From an uncultured Pseudodesulfovibrio sp. (GTDB lineage Bacteria; Desulfobacterota; Desulfovibrionia; Desulfovibrionales; Desulfovibrionaceae): a DNA stretch of 64,000 nt. The translations under genes were made by a program, and so were the position numbers. Of the stretch, positions 14,876 to 23,645 are shown piece by piece. Under the pieces are notes generated by a model. That model saw nothing but the letters and a program-made list of their open reading frames with translations, searched no databases and was not told the DNA's origin. How positions within the stretch are numbered: the first letter of the stretch is position 1; every line of letters starts with the position of its first letter. The stretch is from the NCBI RefSeq assembly GCF_963662885.1, contig NZ_OY760055.1:134001-198000 (forward strand). The letters are read 5' to 3'.

Positions 14876-15640
14876 CTACCTGCTGATATGGCATTGGTTG
14901 CAGTGGTCCGGGCCATAGGGGCCTGCGCCTCTTTCCTCGTGGCAGGACATGCACTGGTCGTGAAAGGCGTTCATGCGCGGCAGGACCAGCTCTCGGGTCT
15001 CGGCCTCGTGGCACTGGTTGCAGGCCGAAAAGTCGCCGTCGTAATCGGTCATGTCCTTCTGGATATGGCAGGACTTGCAGCTGGACAGCCCCTTGTCGAA
15101 CATGTCCTCGTGGCACTGGCCGCAGCTCTTGTGGCCAGCCTCGCGCATGGACAGGAGCTTGTCCGTGCTCTGTTCCGCATGACAGTTGGTGCATTTCTGG
15201 GGCTCGGGCTCGACCTCCTTTCCGTGGTGGCAGTCCGAGCAGTCCGAGGCGTATTCGGTGTGGGCTTCGTGGTCGAAGTTGAGCTTGTCGTACTCCACAT
15301 GGTGGCAACGCACGCAGTAGGATTCGTTGGGGAAGGAATCCATGTGGTTGTCTACGAAATTATTGTCGAAATCATTGGGATGGCACGAGCCGCAGGCCAG
15401 GGCGCCGTCCTCCGGGGTGACGATGGGCTGGCTCTTGTCGTGGTGGCATCGGGAGCAGGCGATCTGGTAGTCTCTGTGGTGAACCAGATGGGAGAAGATG
15501 ACCTTGCCCCCGTTGTTCTGGAACAGGATGCGCACGGGCATCGGCTGCGACTGGCCGGATCGGACATAGCCGACAATGGCCACCGCCAGGAGCACGATGG
15601 TCGCCGCCATGACCGGTAATAACTTCGATTTTGGACGCAT
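14876..15640 (-). CDS. Membrane-anchored decaheme cytochrome c linked to Rnf
   Basis: A 254-aa multiheme cytochrome with ten CxxCH heme-binding motifs (CSRCH, CGSCH, CVRCH, CSDCH, CTNCH, CGQCH, CKSCH, CNQCH, CMSCH, CNQCH). One N-terminal hydrophobic helix (about residues 7-26) appears uncleaved and would anchor it, with the hemes in the periplasm. It is the first gene of the rnf operon, with GAGAGGAAAG before the ATG. In sulfate reducers a multiheme cytochrome next to rnf is a known arrangement. It is thought to exchange electrons between the periplasmic cytochrome c3 pool and Rnf. Confidence 0.95.
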   Translation of the reverse strand: MRPKSKLLPVMAATIVLLAVAIVGYVRSGQSQPMPVRILFQNNGGKVIFSHLVHHRDYQIACSRCHHDKSQPIVTPEDGALACGSCHPNDFDNNFVDNHMDSFPNESYCVRCHHVEYDKLNFDHEAHTEYASDCSDCHHGKEVEPEPQKCTNCHAEQSTDKLLSMREAGHKSCGQCHEDMFDKGLSSCKSCHIQKDMTDYDGDFSACNQCHEAETRELVLPRMNAFHDQCMSCHEERGAGPYGPDHCNQCHISR

Positions 15641-15677
15641 CTTTCCTCTCCGCCGCCCATGAGGCGGCAGCTTCGGG

Positions 15678-15704
15678 TGAGTACAGGCGAATGAGATATG
15701 TCAA
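15678..15704 (-). promoter_or_regulatory. Possible promoter of the cytochrome-rnf operon
   Basis: A consensus -35 TTGACA (15699-15704) on the minus strand is followed after 15 bases by a weak TACTCA (15678-15683), about 38 bases before the cytochrome ATG. A hairpin lies just upstream, so transcription may restart here. The -10 match is poor. Confidence 0.35.
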
Positions 15705-15705
15705 T

Positions 15706-15731
15706 CCGCGGGCGGCCGGAGCCGCCCGCGG
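15706..15731 (-). terminator. Hairpin after the DASS transporter gene, possible terminator
   Basis: Perfect 10-bp GC-rich arms (CCGCGGGCGG and CCGCCCGCGG, 6-base loop) start 11 bases past the transporter stop. No T run follows, so termination would be weak or need Rho. Confidence 0.45.
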
Positions 15732-15742
15732 GGGTTGCGTCG

Positions 15743-17284
15743 TTACTTGGGAATGACCGCCCAGTCGGGCACGATGTTGAGGTCCACGCCCCACAGAACC
15801 GGGAGGATGTAGACCACGAAGGCCGTGATCAGAATCGTTCCGAATATGTTCAGCCAGACGCCTGTCTTGGCCATCTGTTTGATGGTCACGCATCCGCTGC
15901 CGAAGATGACGGCGTTGGGCGGTGTGGCCACGGGGAGCATGAAGGCGTAGGAGGCCGCCACACACGCGCCCACGATGGTGGCGAACGGGTGCACGCCCAT
16001 GGCGATGGCCGCCGAACCCATGATCGGAACGAGCAGCGTGGCGGTGGCGGTGTTGGAGGTGATCTCGGTCAGGAAGATGGTGATCAGGACCACCGCGCCG
16101 ACGAAGACCAGCATGCTGGTGCCTTCCAGCGCGCCGAGCTGGCCCGCGATGTAGGCGGCCAGGCCGGTCTTGGCAAAGCCGTTGGCGATGGCCAGGCCGC
16201 CGCCGAAGAGCAGGATGACGTCCCAGGGAATCTTCACGGCGGTCTTCCAGTCCAGGAGGAACTCGCTCTTCTTGAAGTTCACGGGGATGGCGAACAGGAC
16301 CAGCGCGCCGAAGATGGCGATGGTGGCGTCGCCGATGTACTTGAAGTGGGGCATGATGCCCAGGACGAAGGAGGACTTGGCCAGGAAGCCGCGCGCCAGC
16401 CAGAAGGCGGCCATGCAACAGCCCACGACGACGATCTTCTTTTCCGCGCTGGACATGGGGCCGAGTTTTTTCACTTCGTCGTTGATGATCTTGGCGCCGC
16501 CGGCCAGCTCCATGCCGCCGGTGGGGAACAGGACCTTGGTCAGCAGGACCCAGGCAAAGGCCATGGTGATGACCGCCAGGGGTACGCCGAAGAGCATCCA
16601 CTGGCCGAAGCCGATCTGCACGCCGAACATTTTTTCGACCATGCCCGCCATGACGGTGTTGGGCGGGGTACCGATGATGGTGGCCACGCCGCCGATGGAC
16701 GCGGCGTAGGCGATGCCGAGCATCAGGCCGCGGCCGAAGTTGAACTCGGGGCCGACGTTGATGCTGCACTCGCGCAGGTGATCGGAGTCGAACCCGGTGG
16801 CCTGCTGGATGACGGCCAGCCCGATGGGCACCATCATCATGGCCGTGGCGGTGTTGGACACCCACATGGACAGGAAGCCGGTGGCGACCATGAAGCCCAT
16901 GATCATGCGCGCCGGGCTCGTGCCGATGGCCTTGATGGTGTACAGGGCCACGCGGCGGTGCAGGTTCCACCGCTCCATGGTAACGGCCAGGAAGAAGCCG
17001 CCCATGAACAGATATATCAGATGGTTGGCGTAAGGCGATGTGGATGCCGAGGATTTCATGACGCCCAATATCGGGAATAGGGCGATAGGCAGCAGCGAGG
17101 TAGCCGGAATGGGAATCGCCTCGGTGATCCACCAGATGGCCATCAGCGCGGTGACCGCCGCCACGTGCCATGCCTCGGGCTTCATGCCTTCTGGAGCCGG
17201 GATGAGCAGCATGGCGACAAACACGATGGGTCCCAGGAAGAACCCTACTTGTTTGCCCTTGTTGGATTTAGCCTGATCAGACAT
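15743..17284 (-). CDS. DASS family sodium/dicarboxylate (or sulfate) symporter
   Basis: A 513-aa, about 12-helix transporter of the DASS/SLC13 family. Signatures: WWITEAIPIPATSLLPIALFP, WVSNTATAMMMVPIG and TEITSNTATATLLVPI. The two SNT motifs bind sodium and substrate carboxylates in this family. It is the last gene of a same-strand run with malic enzyme, fumarase and fumarate reductase, so uptake of fumarate, malate or succinate is the likely role. A terminator hairpin lies between it and the malic enzyme gene, so it may have its own promoter. GAGGAG lies 7 bases before the ATG. Sulfate is an alternative substrate on family grounds, but the context favours C4-dicarboxylates. Confidence 0.9.
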   Translation of the reverse strand: MSDQAKSNKGKQVGFFLGPIVFVAMLLIPAPEGMKPEAWHVAAVTALMAIWWITEAIPIPATSLLPIALFPILGVMKSSASTSPYANHLIYLFMGGFFLAVTMERWNLHRRVALYTIKAIGTSPARMIMGFMVATGFLSMWVSNTATAMMMVPIGLAVIQQATGFDSDHLRECSINVGPEFNFGRGLMLGIAYAASIGGVATIIGTPPNTVMAGMVEKMFGVQIGFGQWMLFGVPLAVITMAFAWVLLTKVLFPTGGMELAGGAKIINDEVKKLGPMSSAEKKIVVVGCCMAAFWLARGFLAKSSFVLGIMPHFKYIGDATIAIFGALVLFAIPVNFKKSEFLLDWKTAVKIPWDVILLFGGGLAIANGFAKTGLAAYIAGQLGALEGTSMLVFVGAVVLITIFLTEITSNTATATLLVPIMGSAAIAMGVHPFATIVGACVAASYAFMLPVATPPNAVIFGSGCVTIKQMAKTGVWLNIFGTILITAFVVYILPVLWGVDLNIVPDWAVIPK

Positions 17285-17352
17285 TTTACACTCCTCAATT
17301 AAAACGTTTCCATCTCGGAAAGGACCGCAACCCCAGACGGCGCTGAGGAAAG

Positions 17353-17381
17353 ACCGGGCGGAGCACCCCGCTCCGCCCGGT
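17353..17381 (-). terminator. Terminator after malic enzyme
   Basis: A perfect 12-bp stem (17353-17364 and 17370-17381, loop ACCCC) begins 7 bases past the malic enzyme stop. On the minus strand it is followed by TCTTTCC, a modest T run. It separates the fumarate operon from the transporter gene. Confidence 0.65.
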
Positions 17382-17387
17382 ACTTAT

Positions 17388-18710
17388 TTATATTCCAAGA
17401 TGATAGGTTTCGACGAATGCACTGACGCGTTTGCCGGATTCGGCGATGCGCTCGCCCAGCGAGGCCTTGTACGCGTCCAGGTCAAGCTGCTTGCGGGCCA
17501 CGCCCTCTTCCATGGCGGCCTTTGCCACGGCCACGGAGACGTACTCGATGAGCCGCAGGTCCAGCGCCTTGGGAATGACGTAGTCGGGCCCGAATTCGAG
17601 CTTGTCCACGCCGAACGCCTCGCAGACGTATTTCGGGGCCTCGGTCTTGGCCAGATCGGCCAGGGCCTGGGCGGCGGCGAGCTTCATGCCCTCGGTGATG
17701 GCGGTGGCGCCGCAATCCAGGGCTCCTCGGAAGATGAACGGGAAGCCGAGCACGTTGTTCACCTGGTTCGGGAAGTCCGAACGGCCGGTGCCCATGATGC
17801 AGTCCGGGCGCGCCTCCTTGGCGTCGTCGTAGGTGATCTCCGGGTCCGGGTTGGCGCAGGCGAAGATGATCGGGCAGTTCTCGGACATGGACTTGACCAT
17901 GTCCTTGGAGACCACGCCCGCCTTGGACAGGCCGAGGAAGCAGTCCGCGCCGACCATGGCCTCGGCCAGGGAACCGTACTCCTTGTCGGTGGCATACTGC
18001 TGCTTGAACTCGTTGAGATCGGTGCGGGACTTGTTGATGTGTCCCTTGGAGTCGAACATGGCGATGTTTTCGAACTTCACGCCCATGTTCCGGTACAGGT
18101 TGGTGCAGGCGATGGCGGCCGCGCCCGCGCCGGAGATGACCACGCGCATCTGCGCCGGGTCCTTGCCCGAGATCTCGAGCGCATTCATCATGCCGGCCGC
18201 GGTGACGATGGCCGTGCCGTGCTGGTCGTCATGGAAGACCGGGATGTTCATTTCCTTTTTCAGCTTCTCTTCGATGTAGAAGCATTCCGGGGCCTTGATG
18301 TCTTCAAGGTTGATGCCGCCGAAGGTCGGCTCCAGCGCCTTGGTGACCGCGCAGAGCTCGTCGGGGTCGGTCACGTCCAGGTTGATGTCGTAGACGTCCA
18401 CGTCGCCGAAGACCTTGAACAGCACGCCCTTGCCCTCCATGACCGGCTTGCCGGCCAGGGGCCCGATGTTGCCCAGGCCGAGCACGGCGGTGCCGTTGGA
18501 GACGACGGCCACGAGGTTGCCACGGCCGGTGTACTCGTAGACCAGCTCCGGGTTCTCATGGATCGCCTTGCACGCCTCGGCAACGCCGGGGCTGTAGGCC
18601 ATGGACAGATGTTTCTGGGTTTTGCACGGCTTGACCGGGACGACCTCGACCTTCCCTTTCCTGCCATGGGAATGGTAGTGCAGGGCCTCCTCTTTGGTGA
18701 ATAATGCCAT
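17388..18710 (-). CDS. NAD(P)-dependent malic enzyme (short, MaeB-like without PTA domain)
   Basis: A 440-aa cytoplasmic enzyme converting malate to pyruvate and CO2 with reduction of NAD(P). The malic domain is in the first half: MAYSPGVAEACKAI, GDVDVYDINLDV, and the metal and catalytic region FHDDQHGTAIVTAAG. The NAD-binding Rossmann domain follows (VVISGAGAAAIACTNL). It ends without the phosphotransacetylase-like extension seen in E. coli MaeB. It lies 25 bases after fumarase beta. With fumarase and fumarate reductase it would oxidise part of the imported fumarate to pyruvate while the rest is reduced to succinate. NAD versus NADP preference cannot be read from the sequence. Confidence 0.94.
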   Translation of the reverse strand: MALFTKEEALHYHSHGRKGKVEVVPVKPCKTQKHLSMAYSPGVAEACKAIHENPELVYEYTGRGNLVAVVSNGTAVLGLGNIGPLAGKPVMEGKGVLFKVFGDVDVYDINLDVTDPDELCAVTKALEPTFGGINLEDIKAPECFYIEEKLKKEMNIPVFHDDQHGTAIVTAAGMMNALEISGKDPAQMRVVISGAGAAAIACTNLYRNMGVKFENIAMFDSKGHINKSRTDLNEFKQQYATDKEYGSLAEAMVGADCFLGLSKAGVVSKDMVKSMSENCPIIFACANPDPEITYDDAKEARPDCIMGTGRSDFPNQVNNVLGFPFIFRGALDCGATAITEGMKLAAAQALADLAKTEAPKYVCEAFGVDKLEFGPDYVIPKALDLRLIEYVSVAVAKAAMEEGVARKQLDLDAYKASLGERIAESGKRVSAFVETYHLGI

Positions 18711-18735
18711 TTCATATCTCCTTGGTGGTTGTGCG

Positions 18736-19293
18736 TTATTCGATGCCCGCGGCCTTGCGGTCGGGCACGGCGTAGAGTTCGCCGCCGTGGGAATCGTTGA
18801 TGACGAGCAGGGGGAAGTCCTCGACCTTCATCTCGCGGATGGCCTCGGGGCCGAGTTCGTCGAAGGCGATGACGTTGGACTCCACGATGGAGTTGGACAG
18901 CAGCGCGCCCGCGCCGCCGGTGGCGCCGAAGTACACGGCCGTGTAGTCTTCCATGGCCTGCCGGGTGGGGGCGTCGCGTTTGCCCTTGCCGATGGTGGCC
19001 TTGAGCCCCAGGGAGTAGAGGCGCGGGGCGTAGGAGTCCATGCGGTAGGAGGTGGTCGGTCCGGCAGCGCCGATGGGGCGGCCCGGAGGGGCCGGGGAGG
19101 GGCCGACATAGTAGATGGCCGCGCCCTTGAGGTCGAAGGGCAGCTCCTTGCCCGCGTCGAGCAGGTCCACGAGCTTCTTGTGGGCCGCGTCGCGCGCGGA
19201 GTAGATGGTCCCGGTCAGGAAGACCACGTCGCCCGCCTTGAGCTGGGCGATGTCCTCGTCGGTCAGCGGGGTGTTCAGTTTGTATTCTGCCAT
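18736..19293 (-). CDS. Class I fumarate hydratase, beta (C-terminal) subunit
   Basis: A 185-aa subunit of the oxygen-sensitive Fe-S fumarase family. Motifs: GDVVFLTGTIYSARDAAHKKL, IYYVGPSPAPPGRPIGAAGPTTSYRMD, and AVYFGATGGAGALLS. The start ATG overlaps the alpha-subunit stop by one base (TAATG), with GAGGAGG upstream, so the subunits are translationally coupled. The longer open frame that overlaps alpha more deeply is not needed. It hydrates fumarate to malate, feeding malic enzyme downstream. L-tartrate dehydratase is a related alternative, but the fumarate reductase context argues for fumarase. Confidence 0.93.
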   Translation of the reverse strand: MAEYKLNTPLTDEDIAQLKAGDVVFLTGTIYSARDAAHKKLVDLLDAGKELPFDLKGAAIYYVGPSPAPPGRPIGAAGPTTSYRMDSYAPRLYSLGLKATIGKGKRDAPTRQAMEDYTAVYFGATGGAGALLSNSIVESNVIAFDELGPEAIREMKVEDFPLLVINDSHGGELYAVPDRKAAGIE

Positions 19294-20132
19294 TAGAGTA
19301 CGACCTCCTCGTGCCGCTGGGAGTGGCACTGCACGTTGACCGCCAGGGGCAGACTCGCCAGGTGGCACGGTTCCATGGTGATCTTGACGCCGAGCACGGT
19401 GGTCTTGCCGCCCAGGCCCATGGGGCCGATGCCCAGCGCGTTGATGGCGTCCTCGAGTTCCTTTTCCTTGGCCGCGATGTCCGGATCGGGATGGGTGTCG
19501 TCGAGTTTACGCAGCAGGCCACGCTTGGCGATCTTGGCCGCGTGCTCGAAGGTTCCGCCGATGCCCACGCCGATAACCGTGGGCGGGCAGGGGTTCGGCC
19601 CGGCCTCGGCCACGCGGTTGATGACGAACTTCTTGATCCCTTCCCAGCCCTGGGCCGGGGCGAGCATGGTCACGCGGGACATGTTCTCGGCCCCGCCGCC
19701 TTTGGCCATGTACGAGATCTTGAGCTTGTCGCCGGGCACGAAGTCGAAGTGGATGACGGCCGGGGTGCCGTCGCCGGTGTTGGCCCGGGAGAGCGGGTCG
19801 CAGGCGGACTTGCGCAGGAAGCCGTCGGCGTATCCCTTGCGGGTACCCTCGTTGATGGCGTCGCGCAGGTTGCCGCCCTCAACGCGTACCTCGTCGCCCA
19901 CTTCCACGAAGTAGACGGCCAGTCCGCAGTCTTGGCACAGGGGCAGCTTGGTGTCGAAGGCCAGGTCCGCGTTTTCCAGGAGCTGGCGGATCACTTCCTT
20001 GGCGGAATCGCTGGTTTCCTCGGCCATGGCCTTTTCGAGCCTGGCGCGCACATCGGCGGGCAGCTCGGTGTTGGAGCTGACGCACATCCTGGCGACGGCG
20101 TCGATGATTTCGCTGGTCTGGATGGTGCGCAT
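19293..20132 (-). CDS. Class I fumarate hydratase, alpha (N-terminal) subunit
   Basis: A 279-aa catalytic subunit that binds a labile 4Fe-4S cluster. Likely ligand cysteines sit in PLCQDCGLAVYF, in GPNPCPPTVIGVGIGG and in the C-terminal EPCHLASLPLAVNVQCH. Length matches two-subunit fumarases and tartrate dehydratases. It starts one base after the fumarate reductase FrdB stop, so the operon is tightly packed. It supplies malate from fumarate in the fumarate dismutation pathway. Confidence 0.94.
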   Translation of the reverse strand: MRTIQTSEIIDAVARMCVSSNTELPADVRARLEKAMAEETSDSAKEVIRQLLENADLAFDTKLPLCQDCGLAVYFVEVGDEVRVEGGNLRDAINEGTRKGYADGFLRKSACDPLSRANTGDGTPAVIHFDFVPGDKLKISYMAKGGGAENMSRVTMLAPAQGWEGIKKFVINRVAEAGPNPCPPTVIGVGIGGTFEHAAKIAKRGLLRKLDDTHPDPDIAAKEKELEDAINALGIGPMGLGGKTTVLGVKITMEPCHLASLPLAVNVQCHSQRHEEVVL

Positions 20133-20133
20133 G

Positions 20134-20874
20134 CTATTTCCCCCTGAAGAGCTGCTTCATTGCGGTGATGCCCATCTTGCGGCGCAGGAAGCCGAGCTGG
20201 TTCTGCAGGGGCAGCCCCTTGGGACAGACGTCTTCGCAGGCCAGCAGGCCCATGCAGCCGAAGATGCCGTTGTCGTTGCCGATGACCTCGAAGTATTCGC
20301 GGTCCGTACGTTCGTCGCGGGGGTCGACCACGAACCGGGCGATGCGGTTCAGGGCCGCCGCGCCCATGAAGTCGTCGCGCAGCCGCGCGGTGCCGCAGGC
20401 CGAGATGCAGCAGCCGCACTCGATGCAGCGCTCCAGTTCGTAGATCTGCTCGGCCACCTCGTTGTCCATGCGCTCCTCTTCCCTGGCCGGGTCGAAGACC
20501 TTGTTGGTGTGCACCCAGGATTCGGTCTTGGCGTACATCTCGCGGAACCAGACGCCCGTATCCACGGACAGGTCGCCGACGAGCTTGAAGACCGGCAGGG
20601 GATGCAAAATGATGTGGCCGGGCTGGTCCTTGGTCTTGGTCTGGCAGGCCAGGCCCGGACGCCCGTTGATGACCATGGCGCACGCGCCGCAGATGCCCGC
20701 CCGGCAGCAGAAGTCGAAGACCAGGCTCGGGTCCTGCTCCTCGCGCAGCCGGTTCAGGGCGATGAACAGGGTCATGTTCGGCGTCTCGTCCAGGATGAAC
20801 TCCTGCATGTGCGGGACGTCGCCCTTCCTCTCGGGATTGTACCGGAATATTTCGAATTTCAGTTGTCTACCCAT
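20134..20874 (-). CDS. frdB: Fumarate reductase/succinate dehydrogenase iron-sulfur subunit
   Basis: A 246-aa electron-transfer subunit. The 2Fe-2S ferredoxin-like domain is N-terminal (CCRAGICGACAMVINGRPGLAC). The C-terminal domain carries the 4Fe-4S and 3Fe-4S ligands (CIECGCCISACGTAR and CMGLLACEDVCPKGLPL). It passes electrons between the cytochrome b subunit and FrdA. Order is frdC-frdA-frdB, as in Wolinella-type quinol:fumarate reductases. Confidence 0.95.
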   Translation of the reverse strand: MGRQLKFEIFRYNPERKGDVPHMQEFILDETPNMTLFIALNRLREEQDPSLVFDFCCRAGICGACAMVINGRPGLACQTKTKDQPGHIILHPLPVFKLVGDLSVDTGVWFREMYAKTESWVHTNKVFDPAREEERMDNEVAEQIYELERCIECGCCISACGTARLRDDFMGAAALNRIARFVVDPRDERTDREYFEVIGNDNGIFGCMGLLACEDVCPKGLPLQNQLGFLRRKMGITAMKQLFRGK

Positions 20875-20897
20875 GATATGTTCCTTTCTTGACCGGG

Positions 20898-22778
20898 TTA
20901 CTTCTTCTTCCCGATTTCGGTGACGGGGCTCTTCACGGTGCGCTCCTTCACGTACTTCTCGTCAGCCGGGATGATCTTGCCGCCGCCGTAGCCGCGGTCG
21001 CCCGGGGGCAGTTCGAACAGCGGGGTGGTGTCCTCGTACTTGAGGTCGGGCATGTCCGCGCCTTCGGGCCAGTAGGCCAGGGTGCGGTTGAGCCACTGCG
21101 CGTCGTTGCGTTCGGGGAAGTCCTCGCGGTTGTGGGAGCCGCGCGATTCGGTGCGCATCAGGGCCGCCTGGGCGATGCACATGGCCAGTCTGACCTGGCC
21201 TTCCAGCTTCATGGCCGCGGCCAGTTCGTGGTTGGCGCCCACGCCGTCGGAGATCAGGCCGACCTTGCGGGCCTTTTCCATGGTCCCCTGCAGGGTCTCG
21301 ACGCACTCTTCGAGGCCTTCCTTGTTGCGGAAGACGAAGCAGCCCTTCATCAGCGCTTCCTGCATCTCGTTGCGCACCTCGTAGACGTTCAGCTTGCCGT
21401 TGCGGCCGTGGGTGACGTCGTGGATGCGCTCTTCCTGGCGCTTGACCTCGGCGTTGATGACCCCGGTGTCGAAGGTGGTTTCGTAACCTTTGAGGAACTC
21501 GACGATCTTGGTGCCGATGATGCCGCCCGCGACCACGGTCTCGGCCAGGGAGTTGCCGCCCAGCCGGTTGAAGCCGTGCATGTCCCAGCAGGCCGCTTCA
21601 CCCGCGGAGTACAGCCCCTTGAGGCCGTAGACCGCGCCGTCCTTGTCGGTCCGGATGCCGGCCATGGTGTAGTGCTGGGTCGGGCGCACGGGGATCAGCT
21701 CCACGCGCGGGTCCACGCCCAGGAAGTGGTGGCAGATTTCGTCCACTTCGCGCAGCTTGGTGGAGATGTGCTTGTCGCCGAGATGGCGGATGTCCAACCA
21801 GAGGTGTTCGCCGTAGGGAGACTTCACGCCCTTGCCCGCGCGCATGTGTTCGGTCATCCGGCGGGAGACCACGTCGCGCGAGGCCAGCTCGGCCTTTTCC
21901 GGTTCGTAGATGTGCATGAACCGCTCTTCGTTGAGGTCGAGCAGGGTTCCGCCGTCGCCCCGGCAGCCCTCGGTGACCAGGATGTCGGTGGGTACGATGC
22001 CGGTGGGGTGGAACTGGATGGATTCCGGGTTGCCGATGGGCACCAGCCCGGTCTCGTGGGCCAGGATGTGTCCGCCGCCGTCGCAGATGACCGCGTTGGT
22101 GGTGGCCTTGTAGATGCGCCCGAAACCGCCGGTGCAGATGGCGGTGGCCTTGGCCAGGTGAACTTCGAGCTGGCCGTTGCGCAGGTCGCGGACCACCGCG
22201 CCCATGCACTTGTCGCCGTCATGGATCAGGGAGATCGCTTCCTTCTTGTCGAACACGTCGATGCCCAACTGGGCGCAGCGGTTGTCCATGGTGCACATGA
22301 CCGCGTGGCCGGTGCCGTCGGAAGTGTAGCAGGTGCGCCACTTGGCCGTGCCGCCGAAGGAGCGGGCGGTGATCAGCCCCTCGTTCTCTTCCTTTTCATA
22401 CTTTTCGAATTTCTCGCCGCCCTTGAAGTAGAAGGACTGGCCGGGCACGACGCGGTTCCAGGGCACGCCCCAGGCCGCCAGTCTGCGCATCTCGATGGGC
22501 GCGGCGTCGGCAAAGAGGCGGGCGACTTCCTGGTCGCAGCCCCAGTCCGAGCCCTTGACGGTGTCGATGAAGTGGACGTCCGGGTTGTCGCCCTCGCCCT
22601 TGGCGCAGTTGCCGAGCGCGGCCTGCATGCCGCCCTGGGCGGCCGAGGAGTGTGAACGCCGGGCCGGAACAATGGACAGGCAGGTGGCCTTGAAGCCGTT
22701 CTGGGCGGCCTCGCAGGCCACGCGCTCGCCGGACAATCCGGCGCCGATGACGAGCAGGTCGGAATAGAATGTCTGCAT
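20898..22778 (-). CDS. frdA: Fumarate reductase/succinate dehydrogenase flavoprotein subunit
   Basis: A 626-aa FAD subunit. Visible features: dinucleotide motif IGAGLSGERVACEAA (from residue 11), the covalent FAD histidine region RRSHSSAAQGGMQAAL (His near 42), the substrate loop QFHPTGIVPTD, RGDGG, and NRLGGNSLAET near the active-site end. It reduces fumarate to succinate, or works in reverse, on the cytoplasmic side of the membrane. Placement between frdC and frdB, and its company with fumarase and malic enzyme, favour the reductase role. Confidence 0.96.
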   Translation of the reverse strand: MQTFYSDLLVIGAGLSGERVACEAAQNGFKATCLSIVPARRSHSSAAQGGMQAALGNCAKGEGDNPDVHFIDTVKGSDWGCDQEVARLFADAAPIEMRRLAAWGVPWNRVVPGQSFYFKGGEKFEKYEKEENEGLITARSFGGTAKWRTCYTSDGTGHAVMCTMDNRCAQLGIDVFDKKEAISLIHDGDKCMGAVVRDLRNGQLEVHLAKATAICTGGFGRIYKATTNAVICDGGGHILAHETGLVPIGNPESIQFHPTGIVPTDILVTEGCRGDGGTLLDLNEERFMHIYEPEKAELASRDVVSRRMTEHMRAGKGVKSPYGEHLWLDIRHLGDKHISTKLREVDEICHHFLGVDPRVELIPVRPTQHYTMAGIRTDKDGAVYGLKGLYSAGEAACWDMHGFNRLGGNSLAETVVAGGIIGTKIVEFLKGYETTFDTGVINAEVKRQEERIHDVTHGRNGKLNVYEVRNEMQEALMKGCFVFRNKEGLEECVETLQGTMEKARKVGLISDGVGANHELAAAMKLEGQVRLAMCIAQAALMRTESRGSHNREDFPERNDAQWLNRTLAYWPEGADMPDLKYEDTTPLFELPPGDRGYGGGKIIPADEKYVKERTVKSPVTEIGKKK

Positions 22779-22791
22779 GGAGTTCTCCTCG

Positions 22792-23439
22792 TTAGCTCAG
22801 CGTTATGAAGCGGATCAGGGTGATGACGCCGATGACCATGAAGATGGAGAACAGGGTCGTCTCGAAGCGCTTGAAGCCCTTCCGCTGATCGGATTTCACG
22901 AAACCCCATTTCACGGCGATGCGGTAGAAACCGACGCTGACGTGAAGCTCCACGCTGGGAAGGAGGATCATGTAGAAGATGAACCACCAGAAGTGCTGCA
23001 TCCGCGCGGCGGACTTGGCGGCGGTGATGGGCAGATCATTGAGCACGACCCACATGTGGATGGCGCCCAGGATCAGGATGATCATGGCGGTGACGGCCTG
23101 TACCACCCACAGCCAGGTGTCACGGTGCTTCATCATCCTGGCGTGGGCCCAGATGGTGCCCTGCCCCTCTGCGCGGAAGGGGATCTTGCGCGCGGCCAGG
23201 GCGAAATGGACCAGGAAGGTCAGAAAAATCAGCGGCCCACCGACCTGGGCCATGTACGTGGCTTCAAAGAAGCCGGCGATGGCGTTCATGACGCTCGGGG
23301 AAATCACCACCGAAGACACGAGCAGCATGTGACACCACATGAAAAGGATCAGGCTTGCTCCCGTCAGCATCTGCAGCCAGTCGAGGGCCGCATCGGTGAG
23401 GGACACGCCTGGGACGGATGTCGTAAAGGTTTTCATCAT
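22792..23439 (-). CDS. frdC: Fumarate reductase cytochrome b subunit (Wolinella type)
   Basis: A 215-aa membrane anchor with five predicted helices. Histidines suited to two heme b groups lie in FMWCHMLLV, FLVHFALA, LGAIHMWVVL and VELHVSVGFY. It matches the single-anchor diheme FrdC of Wolinella and Desulfovibrio rather than the SdhC/SdhD pair. Start at 23439 has AGGTGAAG upstream; a second ATG follows immediately. It is the first gene after the sigma-54 promoter at 23626-23641, with a leader of about 175 bases. Confidence 0.93.
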   Translation of the reverse strand: MMKTFTTSVPGVSLTDAALDWLQMLTGASLILFMWCHMLLVSSVVISPSVMNAIAGFFEATYMAQVGGPLIFLTFLVHFALAARKIPFRAEGQGTIWAHARMMKHRDTWLWVVQAVTAMIILILGAIHMWVVLNDLPITAAKSAARMQHFWWFIFYMILLPSVELHVSVGFYRIAVKWGFVKSDQRKGFKRFETTLFSIFMVIGVITLIRFITLS

Positions 23440-23507
23440 TCTTCACCTGTTGTTCATGATTGATACGAATTGAAAGAACCCCAGCCTCTTCCATCGCGCC
23501 GCGTGCG

Positions 23508-23543
23508 GAACACGCCTCCGGGGCAACCCCGGTCGGCGTGTTC
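23508..23543 (-). other. Strong leader hairpin upstream of frdC
   Basis: Nested perfect arms: GAACACGCC/GGCGTGTTC (23508-23516, 23535-23543) and CCGGGG/CCCCGG (23518-23523, 23527-23532) with a CAA loop. It lies in the untranslated leader between the sigma-54 promoter and frdC. No T run follows, so it is more likely a stability or regulatory element than a terminator. Confidence 0.45.
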
Positions 23544-23625
23544 ATTGGCGGCTCGATGCGCTTGTCGAGATTCCAGGAAGAATCTCATCCGCACATCGGA
23601 AATGGATCGCAACGGTTTTAAGATG

Positions 23626-23641
23626 AGCAACAGGCATGCCA
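23626..23641 (-). promoter_or_regulatory. Sigma-54 promoter of the frd-fum-mae operon
   Basis: On the minus strand the sequence TGGCATGCCTGTTGCT matches the -24/-12 consensus (TGGCACG-N4-TTGCW) at all but one position, with the required GG-N10-GC spacing. It points at frdC. The sigma-54 activator gene dctD ends about 115 bases upstream, which makes the pairing natural. The expected start of transcription is near 23615. Confidence 0.75.
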
Positions 23642-23645
23642 GAAG

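Noticed and set aside
15678..15731. Strong intrinsic terminator plus strong promoter between the DASS gene and the rnf operon
   Set aside because: The hairpin lacks a T run and the -10 box is poor, so both are kept only at low confidence.
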